A stretch of DNA of 64,000 bases from Flavobacteriaceae bacterium MAR_2010_72 (lineage in GTDB: Bacteria; Bacteroidota; Bacteroidia; Flavobacteriales; Flavobacteriaceae), in assembly GCA_003550275.1 (NCBI GenBank), contig QXCW01000002.1, positions 1,054,001 through 1,118,000 on the forward strand, given 5' to 3'. The stretch's first letter is position 1. Every line of letters begins with the position of its first letter. Both the position numbers and the translations under genes were made by a program. Shown here one piece after another: positions 36,092 through 44,383 of the stretch. The notes under the pieces were generated by a model, which was given only the letters and a program-made list of their open reading frames with translations, was not told the DNA's origin and searched no databases.

Positions 36092-37028
36092 ATTTAGGTA
36101 ACGGGCTTATGATTTCAACATTTTGAAAAGCAATAGCCCCCCGTATAATCCCGGAAATACTATTATGGATCGCATCGATTATATGGATTTTAAGTTCACT
36201 TTTATGGTAAATCAAGCTTACTTCACGCGCAGGTGTTGGCTCATTAAAGTGATGTAAGTTAGTTGTTTGCGTGCTATTCAAATCCAAAGTATGTAAATAG
36301 GGTAGTAGTGTCATTCCCAAACCTTCATCAGACAATTTAACCAAGGTTTCAATGCTTCCGCTCTCCAACTGAAAACTATCGTCCGTATGATTTTTAAATG
36401 CTTTACATAAATTGATAACACCATCCCTAAAACAATGCCCATCTTCCAGCAATAGCATATCCTCAATTTCAAGGTCAGATACATCAATGGTTTTCTTGTT
36501 CGCCAACCTATGATGGTTTGGAATATAGCCTACAAAGGGCTCATAAAATAAAACTCGTTCTTTTATACTTTCATTTTCTAATGGCGTTGACGCAATGGCC
36601 GAATCTAAATGGCCGTCATTAATTTTTTTAATGATTTCTTCAGTAGTAAGCTCTTCAATTTTTAGTTTAACTTTAGGATGTTTTTTTATGAAGGTTTTAA
36701 GAAACATAGGCAAAAGTGTAGGCATCACGGTAGGGATAATACCTAACTTAAATTCACCACCAATAAATCCTTTTTGTTGATCTACAATATCTTGAATTCT
36801 ATCAGATTCATTCACTATATTTTTTGCTTGTTGAACTATTTTTTTACCAACATCGGTTAGTTCAATGGGTTTTTTACTTCTATCAAATATTAAAATATCC
36901 AATTCATCTTCAAGTTTCTGAATTTGAGTACTTAATGTAGGTTGCGTCACAAAGCATTTTTCCGCCGCTTTAGTGAAATTTTTATGTTCAGCAATGGCCA
37001 AAACATAATGTAATTGTGTAATCGTCAT
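36090..37028 (-). CDS. oxyR: Hydrogen peroxide-sensing LysR regulator OxyR
   Basis: 312 residues. The winged-helix DNA-binding domain covers about 1-60 (HYVLAIAEHKNFTKAAEKCFVTQPTLS), followed by the effector domain. The redox pair Cys199 and Cys208 sits in DGHCFRDGVINLC, the same residue numbers and spacing as the peroxide-sensing cysteines of E. coli OxyR; this distinguishes it from other LysR proteins. It is divergent from dps, a classical OxyR target, across 102 bases with repeated ATAAAAACTAT sites. Confidence 0.93.
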   Translation of the reverse strand: MTITQLHYVLAIAEHKNFTKAAEKCFVTQPTLSTQIQKLEDELDILIFDRSKKPIELTDVGKKIVQQAKNIVNESDRIQDIVDQQKGFIGGEFKLGIIPTVMPTLLPMFLKTFIKKHPKVKLKIEELTTEEIIKKINDGHLDSAIASTPLENESIKERVLFYEPFVGYIPNHHRLANKKTIDVSDLEIEDMLLLEDGHCFRDGVINLCKAFKNHTDDSFQLESGSIETLVKLSDEGLGMTLLPYLHTLDLNSTQTTNLHHFNEPTPAREVSLIYHKSELKIHIIDAIHNSISGIIRGAIAFQNVEIISPLPK

Positions 37029-37053
37029 TTGTATTAATTTAAGCTATAAAAAT

Positions 37054-37077
37054 ATAAAAACTATTAATAAAAACTAT
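37054..37077. promoter_or_regulatory. Direct repeat, candidate OxyR operator
   Basis: ATAAAAACTAT occurs at 37054-37064 and 37067-37077, spaced by 13 bases, with a further CTAT at 37044. The repeats lie just upstream of the dps -7 box and close to the oxyR start, where an autoregulating activator would bind. Confidence 0.45.
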
Positions 37078-37100
37078 GGAGGTGAAGGTTAATAATTGCT

Positions 37101-37108
37101 TAAATTTG
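37101..37108 (+). promoter_or_regulatory. Putative -7 box of dps
   Basis: TAAATTTG matches TAnnTTTG exactly, 22 bases before the dps start. No clear -33 element is present, which would be consistent with activator-dependent transcription. Confidence 0.5.
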
Positions 37109-37130
37109 ATAGAGAATAAATTTAGACATT

Positions 37131-37610
37131 ATGACACTGAATAGTATAGGATTAGACAAGAAGATAACAGGTGAATTAGCTAATGATCTTAACCAGTTAT
37201 TGGCAAATTTTCAGATTTATTATCAGAATTTAAGAGGTGTACATTGGAATATTAAAGGAAAACGTTTTTTTGACCTTCATGTTAAGTTTGAAGAATTATA
37301 TACCGATGCCAATATGAAAGTGGATTTAATTGCAGAGCGTATATTGACTTTGGGTGCAACACCTTTACACACCTTTGATGACTACATTAAAGCTGGGAAA
37401 GTACCCGTTGGACATAATGTTTCCCGTGATGAGGATGCAGTACATTTGATAGTTAATTCATTGTCCGAATTATTAAAAATCGAACGTCGAATACTTAATA
37501 AATCTGCCGAGGCTAATGATGAAGGGACCAACTCTATGATGAGTGATTTTATAACCGAACAAGAAAAAACAGTTTGGATGTTAAAAGCTTGGTTGGATGA
37601 ACCAATTTAA
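37131..37610 (+). CDS. dps: Dps-family DNA-binding ferroxidase
   Basis: 159 residues, standard length. The ferroxidase-centre residues are visible in NLRGVHWNIKG, FDLHVKFEELYTD and the following DLIAERILTLG helix. Dps proteins form dodecamers that oxidise iron with H2O2 and protect DNA in stress and starvation. It is divergent from oxyR and convergent with the DUF58 gene; the two stop codons share the palindrome TTAA (37607-37610). Confidence 0.95.
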   Translation: MTLNSIGLDKKITGELANDLNQLLANFQIYYQNLRGVHWNIKGKRFFDLHVKFEELYTDANMKVDLIAERILTLGATPLHTFDDYIKAGKVPVGHNVSRDEDAVHLIVNSLSELLKIERRILNKSAEANDEGTNSMMSDFITEQEKTVWMLKAWLDEPI

Positions 37611-38941
37611 ATCAACCCTCTAGATTTTATTTCAAGGTACTTGTTAATCGTATCGATAGTTAAGTTTTCAGGCGTTGTTAAAATAGAATAGATTCCATAT
37701 TTTTTAAGTTCATTGACGATCAATCGTTTTTCAAAGGCAAACTTTTCGGCAATTACCTTGTCATAAACCTGCTGAATCGTTTCTGCTTTAGTTGTGATTA
37801 AATCATTCAATTCTGTATTCTTAAAAAAGATAACCACCATCAAATGGCTTTTTGCAATGGCTTTTAAATAAGGAAGTTGACGCTCCAGCCCATCTAAAGT
37901 TTCAAAATTGGTGTAAAGTAAAATTAGACTGCGATGTGTGATGTTTCGTTTTATATGGGCATAGAGCCTACTAAAATCACTTTCAAAATAATCGGTTTTA
38001 ATATTGTAAAGTGATTCTAAAATTAAGCGCATTTGTGAGTTTCGTCGCTGCGCTACCACCATATTATCGACACGTTTTGAAAATGAAAGCATTCCTGCTT
38101 TATCATGTTTTTTCAACGCAACGCTACTAATAATCAATGAGGCATTTATGGCATAATCTAACAAACTCAACCCATTAAAAGGCATTTTCATAACCCTGCC
38201 CTTATCGATCAAAGAATAAATGGGCTGGGATTTTTCATCTTGAAATTGATTGACCATCAAACTGTTTTTCTTTGCGGTCGCTTTCCAATTTATAGTTCGA
38301 AGATCATCGCCCAATACGTAATCTTTTATTTGTTCAAACTCCATGGTATGACCAATTCGGCGTATTTTTTTTATGCCATATTCCATTGAATTTTGATTGA
38401 TATTCAAAAGGTCAAATTTTTTGAGCTGCTTAAAACTAGGGTAGGTAGGTACCATGGCATTGCTGTCGAATGTATATCGACGGGCGACTAATCCCAAAAT
38501 AGCAGTGGCATAAACGTTGAGTTTTCCAAAATGATATTCACCCCGCTGTGAAGGTTTTAATTGGTATTGAATTGATTTTGATTGTCTTGTTTGTAGTATT
38601 AGTTTTAATTCAAAATCACGAATCTGAAACTGTTCAGGAAGCTCATCAATAATACTGTTATATACGGTAAAAGGATAGTTATTCTGAATTTTGATTTCAA
38701 CTGAATTTTGATCACCATTTGAAAGTTTATCGGGTAACAGACGTTGCGCCTCAATGCTATACCTTCCAATAAAAAGGATGAGGGCATCAAAGATGACCAA
38801 GCCTAAAACAACAACCATCAAAATTTTAGCCATGTTGAAAAATACGGGAACAAAATAGCTAAATACAAATAGTACGATGATTGCTATGCCGTAATAGAAA
38901 AATCGAGGTTGTATGTAAAAGGATTTAAAGAATTTTATCAT
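37607..38941 (-). CDS. DUF58 (von Willebrand A-like) membrane protein
   Basis: 444 residues with two N-terminal membrane segments (about 10-50), then a DUF58 core with the signature KIRRIGHTMEFEQIKDYVLGDDLRTINWKATAKK (about 190-225) and a vWA-like domain. In many bacteria DUF58 proteins pair with MoxR ATPases, which act as chaperones that insert metal or assemble complexes. Here it is the last gene of the SpoIIM/DUF4129/DUF4350/MoxR/DUF58 operon, 70 bases after moxR. Likely faces the cytoplasm. Confidence 0.9.
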   Translation of the reverse strand: MIKFFKSFYIQPRFFYYGIAIIVLFVFSYFVPVFFNMAKILMVVVLGLVIFDALILFIGRYSIEAQRLLPDKLSNGDQNSVEIKIQNNYPFTVYNSIIDELPEQFQIRDFELKLILQTRQSKSIQYQLKPSQRGEYHFGKLNVYATAILGLVARRYTFDSNAMVPTYPSFKQLKKFDLLNINQNSMEYGIKKIRRIGHTMEFEQIKDYVLGDDLRTINWKATAKKNSLMVNQFQDEKSQPIYSLIDKGRVMKMPFNGLSLLDYAINASLIISSVALKKHDKAGMLSFSKRVDNMVVAQRRNSQMRLILESLYNIKTDYFESDFSRLYAHIKRNITHRSLILLYTNFETLDGLERQLPYLKAIAKSHLMVVIFFKNTELNDLITTKAETIQQVYDKVIAEKFAFEKRLIVNELKKYGIYSILTTPENLTIDTINKYLEIKSRGLI

Positions 38942-39011
38942 TTATAAATTAAATTTCTTTTCCGCTTTGTGAGATTGATAACTGCTAACTGTTACTGCCA
39001 ACTTAAGACCT

Positions 39012-40058
39012 TTATCTTGGTATTTCTACGGTTTCAATGATTTGCTTAATAATGTCTTTACTGGTCACACCTTCCATTTCTCGTTCAGGGGTAACGATGA
39101 CTCTATGATGGAGTACGGGAATGGCTGCACGTTTTATGTCTTCAGGGGTTACAAAATCTCGTCCATCCATAGCTGCAAAAGCCTTACTTGCTTTTAAAAC
39201 AGCTATCGAAGCTCTTGGCGATGCCCCTAAATATAAAAACTGGTTGCTTCGTGTTGATACAATAATCTCTGCAATATATTTTAGTAAATGTGCTTCAATT
39301 AACACTTGGGTGACCAGGCTTTGATAGGTTTTAAGTTGTTTTGGTGTTAAAAAAGCAGATACCGTACTTGTTTTTTCATTGCCTTTTAGCTGATGCTCCC
39401 GCGTTAAAATTTCAATTTCATCATCGAGCTTTGGATAATCAACATCAATTTTAAATAAGAATCGATCTAATTGTGCTTCTGGTAAACGGTAAGTCCCTTC
39501 TTGTTCAATAGGATTTTGTGTTGCCAATACCATAAAAGGTGCATCCAATTTAAACACATTGCCATCAATGGTGATCTGCTGTTCTTCCATAACTTCAAAA
39601 AGTGCAGCTTGCGTTTTCGCAGGAGCTCTGTTAATCTCATCGATAAGAATCATGTTGGAGAAAATGGGACCTTTTTTGAATTCAAAATCGGTGGTTTTTA
39701 GGTTAAATACCGATGTGCCTAAAATATCGCTGGGCATCAAGTCTGGTGTAAATTGAATACGGCTAAACCCAACATCCAACGACTTTGCCAATAGCTTCGC
39801 TGAAATGGTTTTTGCAACACCAGGTACACCTTCAATCAAGGAATGTCCGCCAGCTAAAAGTGAGGCGATCAACATATCGATCATTTCTTTTTGCCCAACG
39901 ATAACGGTGCCTATTTGGCTTCGTATGTTTTGAATATTGGCCTGTAATTCTGAAAGGTCTAAACGGTTTTCAAACTGCAAGTCATTGGTAGTTGGAGAAC
40001 CATCGTTTGATTGTTCAGGTGCTTGGCCTTCTGGTGTTGGTGTATGCTGTTCTTCCAT
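39012..40058 (-). CDS. MoxR-family AAA+ ATPase
   Basis: 348 residues. An acidic, Gln/Pro-rich N-terminus (about 1-30) precedes the AAA+ core: Walker A-like GGHSLIEGVPGVAKT, the Walker B in MILIDEINRAPAKTQAALFEVMEE, sensor region VLATQNPIEQEGTYRLPEAQLDRF, and the lid domain with GASPRASIAVLKASKA. The family acts as a chaperone together with vWA/DUF58 proteins. It follows DUF4350 after 2 bases and precedes DUF58 by 70. Cytoplasmic. Confidence 0.94.
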   Translation of the reverse strand: MEEQHTPTPEGQAPEQSNDGSPTTNDLQFENRLDLSELQANIQNIRSQIGTVIVGQKEMIDMLIASLLAGGHSLIEGVPGVAKTISAKLLAKSLDVGFSRIQFTPDLMPSDILGTSVFNLKTTDFEFKKGPIFSNMILIDEINRAPAKTQAALFEVMEEQQITIDGNVFKLDAPFMVLATQNPIEQEGTYRLPEAQLDRFLFKIDVDYPKLDDEIEILTREHQLKGNEKTSTVSAFLTPKQLKTYQSLVTQVLIEAHLLKYIAEIIVSTRSNQFLYLGASPRASIAVLKASKAFAAMDGRDFVTPEDIKRAAIPVLHHRVIVTPEREMEGVTSKDIIKQIIETVEIPR

Positions 40059-40060
40059 AA

Positions 40061-41269
40061 TTATTTAGAATAAAAATCTTCAATATGTTTATTAAGTTTG
40101 ATCAAATTGTCTTCAAAAAAATCGTTTTTGGTTCGTAGCCATTTGATAAAGTTGATGAGTTTTTTTACGGTTTCGGTTTTTTTTCCTGATTTAGAAGCCA
40201 ATGTACTTATAAATTCTTCATTTAATATAGAAGTATCCATATGATAATCGGTTCGAATTTTTTCAAGGAAATAAATAATTTTTTTGTCAATGAGGTTTTT
40301 GTGGTCCTGTGTTTCAAAATAGAGGTTAGAAATAGTCTTCACAAAACCAACAGTTGTATTCTCTAATGGTTTGATAATATTGATAACTCGCTGTCTGCGT
40401 CTGGCATTAAATATGATAAACAAAAGCGTTAGGATCAATGCCGTATACCACGCCCACTTAAATGAGGTCTGTTCTAAAAACCAGCTTAAATCTGATTTTT
40501 CCTGAACATCACCATAATAAGAATCATAGTATTTGGTAAACGAATCAAAATAAAGGTTGTCGTCTGGTAAATAGGATAGTACGCCTTCAACATAGGTGTA
40601 ATGACCGTTCTTCAATAGGTTGTAATTAGTAAAAACCTTTGGCTCCAAATGCAAATAGATATAACCATCTTCAAAGGGCACTTCCAAAAAATTGCTTAAG
40701 GAACGATCGTTTTTGAGATACCCTAATGATTGATAATTTTCGCCGCTATATTTAGAAAAGTAGCTGCTTTTAAAGCTCCTGTCAATTTGGGTATGTTGTT
40801 CTTCTAATCCACGGTAGTTGAACTGTAAATTGGCAATGCTATCTATATTTTCAAAAGAATCGATTGCAATATTAAGTGTATCCAACAGCTTTTTAGGAAG
40901 ATCATAATCTGAAATAAATAAAGTATTGCCCGTGCTGGTAAACCTTAAAAGTTCCAATATATCGTCATATTCCAAATAATCGGAATTTCCAATGATTAGG
41001 TATGAGCCAAAAGCAACGTGGTCGCCATAGCCATCTTCAGAATTGGCATAAAGATAATTTGATGGGGTATGGTAAACGGTACGCATTTTATGACCCTTAA
41101 AAAGTTTTGGCAATTCTTTATAAAGCACACTTATACCGTAGGGTTTGTTGCTTTTTTCGTTGTATGATTCGGTCCAATCAATAACCTTATTTCGGTTATA
41201 GTCTAGTGTAAATGCCAGTGCAATTACCACTACTATGATTACCCCTATAATGACTCCAGACTTCTTCAT
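40061..41269 (-). CDS. DUF4350 membrane protein
   Basis: 402 residues. An N-terminal membrane segment (about 4-24) is followed by an extracytoplasmic domain with the DUF4350 features KPYGISVLYKELPKLF, YLIIGNSDYLEYDDILELLRFTSTGNTLFISDYDLP. A second membrane segment lies near residue 275-295 (WAWYTALILTLLFIIFNARRRQR), and the C-terminus is cytoplasmic and helical. Function unknown. It overlaps DUF4129 by 4 bases and lies 2 bases before moxR, so the genes are translationally coupled. Confidence 0.87.
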   Translation of the reverse strand: MKKSGVIIGVIIVVVIALAFTLDYNRNKVIDWTESYNEKSNKPYGISVLYKELPKLFKGHKMRTVYHTPSNYLYANSEDGYGDHVAFGSYLIIGNSDYLEYDDILELLRFTSTGNTLFISDYDLPKKLLDTLNIAIDSFENIDSIANLQFNYRGLEEQHTQIDRSFKSSYFSKYSGENYQSLGYLKNDRSLSNFLEVPFEDGYIYLHLEPKVFTNYNLLKNGHYTYVEGVLSYLPDDNLYFDSFTKYYDSYYGDVQEKSDLSWFLEQTSFKWAWYTALILTLLFIIFNARRRQRVINIIKPLENTTVGFVKTISNLYFETQDHKNLIDKKIIYFLEKIRTDYHMDTSILNEEFISTLASKSGKKTETVKKLINFIKWLRTKNDFFEDNLIKLNKHIEDFYSK

Positions 41270-41994
41270 TTTACATCATTTAAAAGGCTTGTAAAACTCT
41301 GTTTTGCAATAAGATACTGCTGGTTGTTCAACGCAAATTCGCCATACCAGACATAATTGTACAAGTAAGAAATATAAGCAAAATTCTGACTGAAAGCTGT
41401 TTGTGAAATTTCATTGAGGTATTCGGCATTGGTTTTATCGTCTTCAAGTTTGATATAGTTTTTAACACTTAAGGTTTTTAGCACTAACAAATAATAGTAT
41501 CGAATGGCAAGTCGATAATCGCTGTTAGTTTCAGCATCATTGATCAGGGATTGCACATCGATATGTTCTATAGAGTCGACACTGATTTCTCCATAACTTG
41601 CAAGTTTTTCATGTCTCTTTGAAGAAAATAAACCGCTGGGGCCATCATTTAAAAGAATATAAACGAGGTAAATTACGGCGAGTACTAAAGCAAAAATAAA
41701 CAGGTAATTTAAGAGGCTTAAATCGAAGGAGCTTTCATTTTTATTGTTTTCATCTTTAAGATTTGGATCGACATTTTGATATTTAGAAGCTTCACCGTTA
41801 ACAGGATTCATGTCATTATTGACTACGCTTTTACCTTCGTAATTATATTTTCTTCCTGTGTAACGTTCTTTAAAGTCTTCTTCAAATTGATGTTCCGATT
41901 GCGGTTCCTGAAAAGCGTTTAGTGCAAATACTGGTGACCCATTTGCCAGAAACAGGATCAAATAAAAACCTAAAACACTTAATTGATGTCTCAT
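41266..41994 (-). CDS. DUF4129 membrane protein
   Basis: 242 residues with a signal peptide-like start (about 1-25), a polar Asn/Glu-rich region (about 28-90), one membrane segment (about 95-115, LLNYLFIFALVLAVIYLVYILL) and a C-terminal cytoplasmic helical domain with the family pattern AIRYYYLLVLKTL and YLYNYVWYGEF. It overlaps SpoIIM and DUF4350 by 4 bases each. Function unknown, but the gene set is conserved in several phyla. Confidence 0.86.
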   Translation of the reverse strand: MRHQLSVLGFYLILFLANGSPVFALNAFQEPQSEHQFEEDFKERYTGRKYNYEGKSVVNNDMNPVNGEASKYQNVDPNLKDENNKNESSFDLSLLNYLFIFALVLAVIYLVYILLNDGPSGLFSSKRHEKLASYGEISVDSIEHIDVQSLINDAETNSDYRLAIRYYYLLVLKTLSVKNYIKLEDDKTNAEYLNEISQTAFSQNFAYISYLYNYVWYGEFALNNQQYLIAKQSFTSLLNDVK

Positions 41995-42980
41995 TTTTGA
42001 TGAAATGAGGTTAATAGTTCTGCTTGCAGTTTCTTTTGAACAACAAAAGGGTAGATTAAGTAGTAATAGGCAATAATTCCCAAGGTTATTAAAATAATAC
42101 TTACCGACAAGATGTTAGGCATGTCGTTGGCATAACGGGTGATAAATCCTTCTAAAAAACCAGCACAAAATGTAAAAGGAAATGTACTCAAGAGTATTTT
42201 TACACCTGTTTTTGCACCGTGTTTAAAGGAATTAAACCGTGAATAGGTCCCAGGAAATAAAATGCTGGCACCCAAAATTAAACCTGCAGCAGCTTCAATA
42301 ACTATGGCAAAAATCTCCATGGAACCATGAATCCAAATGCCTCTAACGCTTTCCCAAAACACGTCTTTTTCATAAAAAAAGTATTGGAAAGAGCCTAACA
42401 TAATACAGTTTTTGAATAGGATCCATACAGTACCGAAACCTCCAAAAATCCCTAATACGAATGCAATAATACCTACTCGAAGATTGTTTATGGTTATCCC
42501 GATAAAGCTTCCCCAATTGCTCCCACTTTTATAAACTGCCACTGGGTTTCCAGCTTCAATATTTTCTATGGTCATGTTCACATATTGATCACCTAAAATA
42601 GATCGAACAAATTCACCATCATTAGCTGCAGAAATAACACCAATGGCTGTAAACATGCTAAAAATAATGAAAGCCACATAAATATATTTACGGTATTGGT
42701 AGCTAATCAATGGGATTTCAGTTTTCCAGAATTCGACAATGCGGTTCGTATCTTCGCGCTTTGTTTTATAAATTTTTTGAAAAGCTTTTGCAGCTAGCTG
42801 ATTTAAATAGACAATTACCTTACTTTTGGGGTAATAGGTTTGGGCGTAAGAGAGGTCGTTGATTAAATGTATGTATTGCGAGGCTAATTCATCAGGGTTT
42901 TTAAAATCATTATTGAAAATGGCTGTTTCAAAACTCAACCATTTTTCTTTATTTTGCTTGATAAATGCAACTTCTCTCAT
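41991..42980 (-). CDS. SpoIIM-family (stage II sporulation M-like) membrane protein
   Basis: 329 residues. A cytoplasmic helical N-terminus (about 1-95, EKWLSFETAIFNN start typical of the family) precedes five or six membrane segments, with the signature NNLRVGIIAFVLGIFGGFGTVWILFKNCIMLGSF and WIHGSMEIFAIVIEAAAGLILG. Non-sporulating bacteria carry this DUF95/SpoIIM homologue next to RDD and MoxR genes. It is the first gene of the minus-strand operon; the divergent RDD gene starts only 24 bases away. Confidence 0.9.
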   Translation of the reverse strand: MREVAFIKQNKEKWLSFETAIFNNDFKNPDELASQYIHLINDLSYAQTYYPKSKVIVYLNQLAAKAFQKIYKTKREDTNRIVEFWKTEIPLISYQYRKYIYVAFIIFSMFTAIGVISAANDGEFVRSILGDQYVNMTIENIEAGNPVAVYKSGSNWGSFIGITINNLRVGIIAFVLGIFGGFGTVWILFKNCIMLGSFQYFFYEKDVFWESVRGIWIHGSMEIFAIVIEAAAGLILGASILFPGTYSRFNSFKHGAKTGVKILLSTFPFTFCAGFLEGFITRYANDMPNILSVSIILITLGIIAYYYLIYPFVVQKKLQAELLTSFHQK

Positions 42981-43004
42981 ACAGTTGTTAAATTAAAATA
43001 TAAA

Positions 43005-43721
43005 ATGTCACAGTTACAAATTAACACAACTCAAAATGTGAAAATAAATTTTGAGGCCGCTGGGTTGGGAGAACGGTTGTTAGCCTTTATTTTGGATACC
43101 TGTATAAAAATAGGCTATTTGATAATAGCAGGAAATGTGTTTGGTGCTTTTGAGAACATGGACGAATGGTCACAAATTGGAATTAACACCATCTTGAGTT
43201 TTCCAGTGATATTTTACACCCTGGTTTTAGAGTCCCTTTTGGAAGGTCAAACATTAGGCAAGAAAGCCTTGAAGATAAGAGTGGTTAAAATAGACGGTTA
43301 CCAAGCCTCATTGGCAGACTATCTCGTGCGTTGGTTTTTTAGGATTGTAGACATATACATCTTTGGAATAGGTTTTTTCGTGATGATGTTCAACAAGCGG
43401 TCCCAACGTTTTGGTGATATGGCTGCTGGTACAGCGGTCATCTCAATTAAGGATAAAGTAACCATTAATCATACGATTTTAGAAGATTTAAAAGAAGATT
43501 ACAAACCCACCTATCCCAATGTTATTAGGCTTTCTGATAATGATGCTCGAATCATCAAGGAAACTTACACTATTGCAAAAGAATCTAAAGATTACCAGAC
43601 TTTGATCAAGTTACGCACCAAAATTGTTGAAGTAACCGAAATCAAAAAAACAAGTAGCTCCGACATTCAGTTTATCGATACGGTTTTAAAGGATTATAAC
43701 TATTATACCCAGAACATGTAA
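43005..43721 (+). CDS. RDD-family membrane protein
   Basis: 238 residues from the ATG at 43005 (MSQLQINTTQNVKINFEAAGLGERLLAFILDT). An upstream frame start at 42954 lies inside spoIIM and is rejected. The RDD domain has its usual A-G-ER-A-D pattern at the start, three membrane segments (to about residue 140) and GQTLGKKALKIRVVKIDG plus NKRSQRFGDMAAGTAVI. The cytoplasmic C-terminal tail (about 150-238) is helical. RDD proteins often act in cation/proton exchange. Its stop overlaps the next gene by one base. Confidence 0.92.
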   Translation: MSQLQINTTQNVKINFEAAGLGERLLAFILDTCIKIGYLIIAGNVFGAFENMDEWSQIGINTILSFPVIFYTLVLESLLEGQTLGKKALKIRVVKIDGYQASLADYLVRWFFRIVDIYIFGIGFFVMMFNKRSQRFGDMAAGTAVISIKDKVTINHTILEDLKEDYKPTYPNVIRLSDNDARIIKETYTIAKESKDYQTLIKLRTKIVEVTEIKKTSSSDIQFIDTVLKDYNYYTQNM

Positions 43722-44329
43722 TGTTTTTTCAAATTATAGATATATTAGGTACAGTTGCTTTCGCCATTTCAGGTGTCTTAGTGGCCATGCACAAGCGTAT
43801 GGATTTGTTTGGTGTGCTCATTATTGCATTCGTAACAGCGGTTGGTGGTGGTACTTTAAGAGACATGCTCATTGGTCAGACTCCAGTTTCGTGGATGACC
43901 AATATGACTTACGTTTATGTGATTTTTGGAGCAACTATTTTTGCAATTCTATTGAAGGATAAAATCAATTATTTGAGAACCTCCCTGTTTTTATTTGATA
44001 CTATTGGAATTGGACTTTATACTGTTGTTGGTATTGAAAAAGGTATTCAAGCCGATTTACACCCCATAATTTGTATCGCACTAGGAACAATGACGGCCTG
44101 TTTTGGAGGTGTTATAAGGGATATGCTGTGCAATGAAATTCCTGTTATTTTCAGGAAGGAAATTTATGCAACGGCCTGTATTTTAGGTGGATTGACCTAT
44201 TTTTTGCTTCGAGAATTTATGACCGACACTAATTTTGTATTCGTTATTGCTGGACTTATTGTGATTGTGGTTCGCTTATTAGCGGTGAAGCTAAAAATTA
44301 GTTTGCCAAGTTTATATCGAGACAAATAA
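43721..44329 (+). CDS. TRIC-type (UPF0126) cation channel protein
   Basis: 202 residues with about seven membrane helices. Two similar halves carry the family motif: DILGTVAFAISGVLVAMHKRMDLFGV with TAVGGGTLRDMLIG, and GLYTVVGIEKG with MTACFGGVIRDMLCNEIPV. The paired GGG/GGxxRDML motifs are diagnostic of bacterial TRIC homologues, trimeric K+ channels. Its ATG overlaps the RDD stop (TAATG), so the two are coupled. Confidence 0.92.
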   Translation: MFFQIIDILGTVAFAISGVLVAMHKRMDLFGVLIIAFVTAVGGGTLRDMLIGQTPVSWMTNMTYVYVIFGATIFAILLKDKINYLRTSLFLFDTIGIGLYTVVGIEKGIQADLHPIICIALGTMTACFGGVIRDMLCNEIPVIFRKEIYATACILGGLTYFLLREFMTDTNFVFVIAGLIVIVVRLLAVKLKISLPSLYRDK

Positions 44330-44360
44330 AAAGGCATTGATCTTATACCAATGCCTTTTT
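44328..44360. terminator. Bidirectional terminator after TRIC gene
   Basis: AAAAAGGCATTG pairs with CAATGCCTTTTT and overlaps the stop codon of the TRIC-like gene. It also serves the convergent M3 peptidase gene. Confidence 0.88.
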
Positions 44361-44383
44361 AGGGTTATAACTTCTATTTTAAT

